From Filosporella fistucella (lineage: Eukaryota > Ascomycota > Leotiomycetes > Helotiales), in the NCBI GenBank assembly GCA_030077755.1, contig JAQJZZ010000001.1:434001-498000 (forward strand): a DNA stretch of 64,000 bases, written 5' to 3'. The notes under the pieces were generated by a model. It saw only the letters and a list, made by a program, of their open reading frames with translations, ran no database searches and was not told where the DNA came from. How positions within the stretch are numbered: the stretch's first letter is position 1; every line of letters starts with the position of its first letter. Both the position numbers and the translations under genes were made by a program. Below, piece after piece: positions 56,143 to 64,000 of this stretch.

Positions 56143-57992
56143 ATGACGGCATCCGAAGAATTGAAGGTGGCCAAGGACGCCCACGAAGTGCCAACAAAGC
56201 TTGATTCAAAGCTCCAGTACGAGGAAGCAACTACATTTAGCGATCCTCCGCCGTTCAAACACACCCCTACAGCATCAAACAATTCTGATTCTGACGAAGA
56301 TGGTGCTTTGTTCAAGTCAAATCCGTTCTTGGATCCCGACGTCGCTGAACACTGGGCAACTGTTTACGAGAAATCACAGTATGAATGTAGAGGAGAGTTT
56401 GACCCTACTTTCACATGGACCGCAGAGGAGGAGAGAAAAATCATTCGCAGGCTGGATTGGAGAGTGTGTTTGTGGGCTGTGAGTACTATGTCAAAACTCG
56501 GCAGCATTTCCACTGATATTTGAAAAGTGTGTTATGTTCTTCGGCCTTCAAGTCGATCGTGGCAATTTAGTTCAAGCCGTCTCGGATAATATGCTGAACG
56601 ATTTGCATCTGAATACTAATGGTATGATATAGAATTCAGATCTGGAAATTAAAGTTGACTGGTCTCCAGACTACAATTTTGGAAATGTTATCTTTTTATT
56701 CTCGTTCCTTCTCGCCGAATTGCCTTCCCAATTGGTGTCCAAGAAGATTGGCCCAGATCGCTGGATTCCAATGCAAATCACGCTATGGTCCATCGTAGCA
56801 ATGTCGCAGTGTGCTATTCAGGGAAAGAAAGGATTCTATGCTACTAGGAGTATCCTCGGTCTCCTAGAAGTAAGTTCACTGGCCTCTGTAGTTATGCAAT
56901 ATCTAATCCCTTTAGGGTGGTTTCATCCCAGACATCGTTCTCTGGCTCTCCTACTTTTACACCTCCCGCGAACTTCCGACTCGTCTTTCCTTTTTCTGGA
57001 CCACCTTATCCGGAACAACAATAATCACCTCTCTCCTTGCTTTCGCCCTGCTCCATATGCGTGGTGTAGCCGGCTGGGCTGGATGGCGTTGGCTCTTCCT
57101 CATTGAAGGACTGATTACTCTTCTCGTTGGAATATCCTCCTTTTTCATGATGCCTGCATCAGCCGTACAGACAAAAGCATGGTACCGTCCCAATGGATGG
57201 TTCACAGAACGAGAAGTCAAAATTGTTGTCAACCGAGTATTGAGAGACGACCCTTCGAAAGGAGACATGCACAACCGCCAAGCCATCACTCCACGTAGAC
57301 TCTGGAACGCAGCACGGGACTACGATCTCTGGCCCCTCTACGCCATTGGTCTCATAGCGTATATCCCACAAAGTCCACCAACGACATACATCACATTGAC
57401 TCTGAAGTCCCTCGGCTTCAGCACTTTCAACACAAACCTCCTCACGATTCCGTATTCTGCATTCCACATCATCACTCTCCTGCTGCTCACACAACTGAGC
57501 GAGCGCACGAATGAGAGGACACTAGTAGCAATGCTCCAACCAATCTGGACGCTCCCCTGTATCATCGCTCTCCGTTTCTGGCCCGGAGCATTGAAGAACG
57601 CGTGGGGCACATACGCACTTACCACCGTTCTCCTCTCTTACCCATACTGCCACGCCATTCTCGTAGGCTGGACATCTAAAAACTCCAACAACGTAGGCGC
57701 AAGATCCGTTTCCGCAGCATTATATAACATGTCCGTTCAGCTCGGAAATATATGTGCAAATTTCATCTACAGGGCAGATGATAAACCGCTTTATCATCGG
57801 GGGAACAGGAATTTGTTAGCGATCAATTTGACGAGTATTGTGCTGTTTTTGTTGACGAAGGCGTATTATGTCTATAGAAATAAACAGAGGGATAGAGTGT
57901 GGAACGCGATGAGTGAGGAGGAGAGATTCAGGTATGTGAGGGAGACGAAGTTGCAGGGGAGTAGGAGGTTGGATTTTAGGTTCGCGCATTAG
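56143..57992 (+). CDS. Dal5/Tna1-family MFS permease (anion:cation symporter family)
   Basis: Proton symporter of the allantoate permease group, importing small organic anions such as allantoate, nicotinate or related vitamins. Four exons, 56143-56478, 56528-56621, 56670-56869 and 56916-57992, encode 568 residues with consistent phases. After a 110-residue cytosolic N-terminus come about 12 helices. Family motifs: RRLDWRVCLWA before helix 1, FFGLQVDRGNLVQAVSDNML, NFGNVIFLFSFLLAELPSQL, SKKIGPDRWIPMQITLWS, and the MRGVAGWAGWRWLFLIEG segment at helix 6. The C-terminal half shows NSNNVGARSVSAALYNMSVQ and NFIYRADDKPLYHRGN, both typical. Substrate not determinable. Confidence 0.92.
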
Positions 57993-58216
57993 ATTTTCAG
58001 ATCATTGCTGTGAACAAAATTTGAGAGAACGGAGATAAACATGCAAGAATTGGATGCATAGAATACGTGTATATGCATATTTATATCCACGGAGCATATA
58101 TACATCGAAGCAAAATACAGAACAGAAATATGTACAAACCAAAAACCACCCTCACTCTCCAGCTCCCTCAAATGCCGATATTCCTCCTCCCCCTATTCTG
58201 CCCACCCCTCTTCAAT
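57993..58216. other. Spacer between convergent genes
   Basis: 3' flanks of the permease and chitinase genes, AT-rich with ATATATA strings; nothing else seen. Confidence 0.5.
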
Positions 58217-60289
58217 CTACGCACAAACTCCAAACCCAACCTGACATCCCGTTCCGCAATACAGCGCTCCCGTCCCACAATAGCCATACAAACTACAGCA
58301 ATTGCCCCCGGTACAAGCAACGCCATACTGACTCCCACACGCTCCGTCCGGAACAACAACCGTATTCTTCGGAGCCGCAGTGGATGTAATGCTCTTTTTC
58401 ACAAGTGAGCTTGTTGTAGTGGGGATGACAGAGCAGGTGCCGAATGCTTTCTGGCACCCAATACCGCAGAAATCAGACGTGTTGCCGCAGAAGCCCCATT
58501 GCGAACAGCAGTAGCCTGTGCTGCATGAGCCGAATGAAGAGCCGCAGGAACCACCTGGTGCTACAGGCGGAGGGGAAGGAGAGGGGGTTGACTTTGTCGA
58601 AGACGGCTTTGGTGTGGAGAGGGAGGATTTGAGTGTTGGTAAGGTTGATTTTGTGGATGTGACTAGTTTTATGGCTTGTGATGATGCTTTGACGGATGTG
58701 GAGGATGAGATTGAGGATAGTGGTTTCTTGGTGGTAGAAGAGAGCCTGAGTGATGATTTGATCGCTAAGGATGAAGACTTTTGAGCTGTTATTGGTTTGC
58801 TCGATGAAGATAATTTTAACGTTGGAAGTGTGGTTATCTTCGATGATGAAGTTGCTCTCACCGAGAGAGGTTTTGATGACGATTTGATAGAAGATACTGC
58901 TTTTTGGCTTGTCGCCAAGGTGCTCATCGTCCTCTTACTACTTGCTACCAGGACTTTACTCGAAATTGATTGTTTGATGGACGTGATGAATGTGCTGGGC
59001 TTGATGGAGGTGGATAGCGCTTTCGTGGAAGTTGTAATTTTGGCAGAAGAAGTTCTCGAAGAGGAAAACACAGTTGTACTTCTCGCTACAATCGCACTGC
59101 TGCGCGCAGCATAACAAGGAAATGAAGTATCCGCAGCATGATTGCTCAAAATATTCTTGACACTCGTATAGTAGGGCCCAGATGGATTGTTCTCCGCGAC
59201 TGTGGCCTCCCATATCATAATTCCGCCGAAGTTGGGTCTGCAAAAATATGCCTTTGCCAATTTGGCGATCTCATCGGGGGTAAGATAAAAAGCATCTGGA
59301 GCACCAGGAAGCCCGATATATAGCTTTGCATTTGCACTTGCAGTACCAGCTAAGAAGGAAGCCCACGCGTTATAACTGAATCCACTAGCGAGTTCAACAC
59401 CTGATGAGCCGAAGTTGGAATTCGCATTTGCCCAGTTCCGAGCTGAACATTGCGGTGTATTGTAATATTGGACGAAAATAATGTCGAACTGGGATTGAGC
59501 AATCATCTGCCCCATATTTGCGTCTGGTGTGACACATTGTGGTGCGCCAGTAATGAGATACTGCTTACTCGTCGTCTTGAAAAGAGTTCGGAGTCTGTTG
59601 ATCATTGCGATGTATCCCGCAGAGTTATCTTGATGATGTTAGCACGTGAAGTGTCCATTTGAGACACTTACCAGTTGATGGATATTCAATATCAAAATCA
59701 AATCCATCTACTTCGACAGCGACTCCAGTAGGACTGTCAAAGGGTCGTGGAAGTCCATTCTTGACCCAATCAGCCTTTTGTGGACCGAACGCTCCCCATA
59801 CGAAGTCGGCGAAAGCAACACCGCTTGCAGCACCAGTAAGTTGATAAGTACTCGTTCCTCCTCCAAGTGATAGAATAATCTTCTTTCCGTATGTCGCTTG
59901 ACAAACTGGAATATCTTCGTTGATCTGTGGACATTGCGTTTGCAAGGAATTCAACAATGGATTGTTTCCTGGTCCATCATAGACGTATCTCCCACCCCAA
60001 CACTGGTTGCCGAAATTCGTACCCGGAAATCCATTTCCTTGGTCAGGAAATACATTCATGAATCCAATGGGAATGATATCAATTGTAGACTGCTGGCAGA
60101 AATGCAGCAGACGTTGCTGCCCTGCACCTTGACCCTGGTCACGTGAGCACGACTGCTTTTGTCCCTGGAATGTCAACGTACCCAATAAACGGCAACATTT
60201 GCCCTGGATGAGGGATCATAGATTGCGGACACAGAATCGAAAAGAATAATTCCAGCAAAAACGCCGATGATGAACCTTGAGACCGACAT
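58217..60289 (-). CDS. Secreted GH18 chitinase with two C-terminal CBM18 domains
   Basis: Cleaves beta-1,4 bonds in chitin. Three exons, 60182-60289, 59672-60134 and 58217-59628, encode 660 residues; phases 0 and 1 close exactly. The signal peptide is MSVSRFIIGVFAGIILFDSV. The GH18 domain (about residues 25-310) has NVAVYWGQGAGQQRLLHFC, KKIILSLGGGTSTYQLTG and the catalytic DGFDFDIEYPS (DxxDxDxE with the acid Glu), then FDIIFVQYYNTPQC and GGIMIWEAT. It resembles the plant-type class III group rather than the bacterial-type group. A Ser/Thr/Lys-rich linker of about 190 residues leads to two hevein-like CBM18 modules: GGSCGSSFGSCSTGYCCSQW plus GFCGN, and GACGSQYGVACTGGNCCSLY plus GYCGT. The repeated SSSK/TSSKI linker is probably O-glycosylated. 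Confidence 0.95.
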
Positions 60290-62408
60290 GGCGATATATA
60301 CACTACCTAAAAATGAATGGACAGGCCAAAAGACCCAAGCTCGTCGTAAATACTGTCAAAATCACAACTTCCAAGGCGTTGAAGAATGCGCAGGGGCCAC
60401 TCTATATGAATGGTTTCCAATGTCTCAAATATTTTGTTTTTGGCGATCTGAAATTGGTCTGCGTCTGCGCCAGCAGCGCCACATCTTGAAATGGAAAAGT
60501 GAGACTTGTAACGGGCAAACCCTCAAGACTAATTGGGGATTTGAGTTTTAAGAGACTTGGAGATCTCCGCATCTATCGCTTGAAAATGCACTTTGGGTGG
60601 AATATGAGGCTGACAGGCTGTTCTGCGACAGGTAATTAGGCAAGCTTTCTGCCGAGATCCGTAACTTATGCCGGACCATATAAGAATTAAGCTTTCCCTG
60701 GGAACGGAAGATTAAATGATGATTTGTTTGATATAGAGATGGAAGATACATAGTGATTGTATACCAGTGGCGCCAGGGATGGTGGAATGAGGGGTTTGTC
60801 CAAGATGTCTAACCAGGCGAGTCATGCAGATATATGAGGTGCTTAAGAATGTCTTGGAGCAACCAGATACGAACAGTTGTTGCAAGTTGATGGATGATAG
60901 CCATCCCGAAGAATCTGCCGTTACTTTGATGAGGTTAGGCTCCCGGAAGAATGGACAAACGTCCAAACTCCCAGGTCCTGCTTTGGTTGAGCCACAAACA
61001 GCCACAACGCCACACAGTCCCCCTTTATCCCAACTCGCTTGGCAGGGATGCGACAAGTGCTCGCTTATGACTAAATCATCGCCAACCAGGTTGTAGTTTG
61101 AACATTGTGGTATCGTTGAAGTCCCAAGATCTAGCAAACTTTTTCCTGTACGGTTAAGGGGAACAGTTGGCGAGCTAGTGAGGTATAGGAGTTGGCCAGG
61201 TGTCTACAGTTTTCGCTTGGATCGCTTCGCTCGGGAAATTATGGACAAGGTCTAGGGAGATACGTCAGTTATCAGCTTGACTCTATACAGCAGTTCAGTA
61301 GTATATTTTATAATCATGTTGAATTTTGGTTACAATAATACTGTTCGTAATGTCTTTAGTGGAGGCGGAAACAAATGCTGCGAATATGAAAGAACGGATG
61401 TAATGCAACTAGGCTATACGAGCCGCAATTCAATACATTCTTATAATCGATCTGGGGTCTCCACAGTACGATCACATAGATGCAAAGCTCTCGTTAATTT
61501 AAGGAATTTATTTCTAGAGAAGCCTATAGAAGCGAAGAAAATGCTGCGTTTGCCTTCAAAAAAGCTTGTTTGATACTATAATAGTATTATTATGTATGAT
61601 ATAAAAATATTTGCTTAGAAAAGATCGAAAGAATTCTAGCAAATAATGCCAAAAAAAAAGGGTTGAAAATGGCAAAAATCCAGCCTCCCCTCCGAACGGG
61701 GAGACCTTAGAAACCCTCCGATGAGGATTTTGAAGCCGGGTGATTTTATTTTTACGTTGACTTCATCGTCTTGTCAACAGACCACTACGCCACATTTCCA
61801 TGCGGCGATCCTTATGGCCTGGTTACTGGGAGCTTATTTAACTACTTCCATTGTATGTAACAAGGAATGGAAGGATACATCTGAGGGCGATTAGTTTAGA
61901 CTAGCTCAGTTTTTCTTCACCTGGCATCTGTCAAAATGATTGAGGTCGTGTATCTCAGGGTATCCGATTTCCCTTTCCAACCTTATCTTCGGGTATTCTA
62001 AACTATATAAGAATGCTGAATACATTGTATCTTAGGAGATGTTTCAGCGTTTCTCCCTAAGTTCCATCACTGGGTGCAGATAAAGTCATGGCACAAATCG
62101 ATAGTCACGTGCAGCTCTCCAGAGGAGATGCCAAAGGAATAACTGATTCATAGCAACGGTGCAAGAGCTGTGTTGATACAATCCTTATTCTTCCCCATCA
62201 CTCTTTGTCCTGTTAATTTCACTTTTACTTCGAATCTCATTTTTTCCAGTGACTTTAGCTCTCTCACGAGCCACAACAAGCCACAAATTACCTCAGCCTC
62301 ATTTGGCGGGGATAGCTTCAGCTTCAACCTTACCCCTCATTACCCTCTCCCCCGAACCCATTACTTCCACCTCCAAACAAAACCGCTTTCCAGTGCTCCA
62401 TAAACATC
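60290..62408. other. Intergenic, no gene recognised
   Basis: About 2.1 kb. The start is the chitinase promoter. A minus-strand frame at 60712-61137 (141 codons) lacks an ATG and any motif. Around 61680-61700 there is a perfect 6-bp hairpin (CTCCCC...GGGGAG), with a tRNA A-box-like TGGCGTAGTGG on the minus strand near 61793 and a run of about nine T on the minus strand near 61655, but they do not fold as a tRNA. Confidence 0.45.
61682..61704. repeat. Perfect inverted repeat
   Basis: CTCCCC, a 7-nt spacer (TCCGAAC), then GGGGAG: a GC-rich hairpin in an AT-rich region. It is flanked by a second short inverted repeat (GTTGAC...GTCAAC near 61755-61778). Role unknown. Confidence 0.45.
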
Positions 62409-63443
62409 ATGACTACACGGGTAGCAAGCCACGCTGGATCATGGTACACAGCAGACAGCTCGCGCCTCGCCCGAGAATTAGACAGATGGCTTGAGCAAGT
62501 CCCAGCCTCAATCTCAAACCAAGAGCTGCCAATACCAGGCGCAAGAGTGATCATTGCGCCGTGAGTGAGCTTATCTCTGTATACAACCTAACGGTCCAAG
62601 CTAAAGATCTGAAGACACGCAGGATACTCCTACTCCGGTCCCGCAGCAGCATGGGCATACAAATCTCTCGATCTCTCGAAAGCGAAGCGAATCTTCCTTC
62701 TAGGACCCTCACATGCGCTCTATCTGACCGGATGTGCGTTGTCGAAACATCTTCATTATGCGACGCCGTTAGGAGATCTAGAAATCGATGTGGAGACTGT
62801 GGAGGAATTGCATAAGACGAGGCAGTTTGACAGAATGAGTACGGGCGCTGATGAGACGGAACATAGTATGGAGATGCATTTACCATACATTTACCATATG
62901 CTCTCGAAGACTTTCGAGTCCACCGATTCGTATCCTCTCATCATCCCGATCCTTGTGGGAAATACATCTGCAGCGGCAGAAAAGAAGTATGGCGAGATCC
63001 TGGCTCCGTATCTTGCAGATCCAACTTCAGTCTTTATTGTTTCCTCTGACTTTTGTCACTGGGGAACAAGATTCCAATACACATACTATTTACCAGCATC
63101 CCCATCCTCAGTTGCTGCATCCGGTGGCATATCACTTTCTCGAAGAGACAATACACCCACCAATCCACCTATTCACGAAAGTATCGCCAGGCTAGATAAA
63201 TTGGCTATGGATGCAATCGAGACAGGAAAACACGAGTCATTTCTCAATAATCTGAAGGATACAGGGAATACAGTATGTGGTAGACATCCAATCGGTGTTG
63301 TGATGGTAGCGATAGAAGTCCTAGAGAAACAAGAGAAGATCTCGAATGGGAAATTCAAGTTTGTGAGGTATGAGAGGAGTAGTGATGTAGAGGATATCAC
63401 GGACTCGTCGGTGAGCTATGCTAGTGCTTATGCGGTTCTGTGA
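62409..63443 (+). CDS. MEMO1-family protein
   Basis: Conserved one-domain protein of the MEMO family, related in fold to extradiol dioxygenases; the human member binds metal and has been linked to copper/iron and redox control. Exons 62409-62560 and 62615-63443 encode 326 residues, joined GTGAGT...CTGAAG so that P continues into HAGYSYSGPAAAW. Family signatures: TRVASHAGSWYTADSSRLAR at the N-terminus, RVIIAPHAGYSYSG and FLLGPSHALYLTGCALS with their metal-site histidines, ATPLGDLEID, TEHSMEMHLPYIYHML, LIIPILVGNT and VFIVSSDFCHWGTRF, then NTVCGRHPIGVVM. The usual insert after DFCHWG is present (SSVAASGGISLSRRDN). Length is normal for the family. Confidence 0.95.
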
Positions 63444-64000
63444 GGAATAATATGGAGATGATTTCACGTGCCTTTCATCTGCATAGCGTTTTATTTTATG
63501 CCTATGAATTATGGGCGACGGCTGGAGTAGATTTCAAGAATAGCCTTGAGATATAATGCGATGACTTTTAATACATCATCAGGCTGCTATGAAGAGTATC
63601 TTGCAACGTGAGGGATGACTCGGAATGTATTGAGCTTTTTCTTGCTATAGAATTAACTTAGCAATGAGCCATCTTCATGGGGAATATATCAAAAGCTTAA
63701 TCTCCCAATATTCTGCGAACAAAAGTCCAAAGGGATTTCCCAAAGAGAACCCACACATTGGCGGGTGAGCGATTTAGCATCTGTGAATCTACATCGCCAA
63801 ATATCTATGACTCCTTATTTTTCAGCTATATATTATCCCGCCTTGATCTCCCCACTTTCCATCTCAATCTCCCACCAACCTAAATCCCACCTCATATTCT
63901 CTTGCCTCAAGTTATGTCGCCTCGAGCTCTCTGTCCTTGAATTATCCTCTACCCACCTCCATCAATCACTCACGCCCCAATATCCTGCCACTTACTTCTT
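63444..64000. other. Intergenic, window end
   Basis: Nothing coding is recognised. The last 100 bp are pyrimidine-rich (CCTCCATC, CACCTCC), as in a promoter or leader of a gene beyond the window. Confidence 0.4.

Noticed and set aside
60182..60289. Apparent one-base frameshift in the chitinase signal peptide
   Set aside because: It came from miscounting an A run; positions of overlapping frames show four A, and the exon reads through in frame.
60712..61137. 141-codon minus-strand frame
   Set aside because: No ATG, no signal peptide or domain, and no splice signals linking it to another exon.

Overview
The window looks like nuclear DNA of a filamentous ascomycete. Genes are interrupted by short introns (about 45-95 nt) with GT..AG ends and CTNAY-like branch points. 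The gene set fits: Rrn9, Nop7, PIG-U, a DUF1996 protein, CVNH lectins, a GH18/CBM18 chitinase, a Dal5-type permease and Ser/Thr-rich membrane proteins. A leotiomycete is my best guess, but that is inference without a database search. There is no sign of bacterial, plasmid or organellar sequence, and no CRISPR array, rRNA or convincing tRNA was found.

Layout. 1-20.2 kb is gene-rich: a secreted alkaline phosphatase with a Pho4-type E-box upstream, two lineage-type hypotheticals, a SET-domain protein with an N-terminal signal-like segment, the RNA polymerase I factor RRN9, a small hypothetical, then the GPI-transamidase subunit PIG-U and pescadillo/NOP7 sharing a 260-bp divergent promoter, and a 1245-residue disordered protein with a C-terminal membrane anchor. 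20.2-38.4 kb is gene-poor and AT-rich. It holds a decayed 3'-5' exonuclease gene, a DUF1996 secreted protein, two tandem CVNH (cyanovirin-N homology) genes, an FAD monooxygenase, a second broken exonuclease gene, an intact exonuclease paralogue lacking its first catalytic motif, and a small zinc-binding protein. 38.4-51.9 kb carries a CPA2 cation/H+ antiporter, an F-box-like gene with a GC-AG intron and a downstream frame break, an Hsp70-like ATPase, a single-pass membrane protein, a large disordered protein and a small Cys-rich protein. 51.8-56.1 kb is almost empty apart from a lectin-like gene fragment. 56.1-64 kb holds a Dal5-family permease, a GH18 chitinase with two CBM18 domains and a MEMO1-family protein.

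Functional links. Each gene has its own promoter and there is no operon logic. Two genes act in ribosome production (RRN9 in rDNA transcription, NOP7 in 60S assembly) and both lie in the first 16 kb. The exonuclease copies and the CVNH pair point to local duplication followed by decay in the 20-38 kb stretch. Exon coordinates were derived by hand from splice signals, reading-frame continuity and expected protein motifs; each multi-exon model was checked for phase at every junction.
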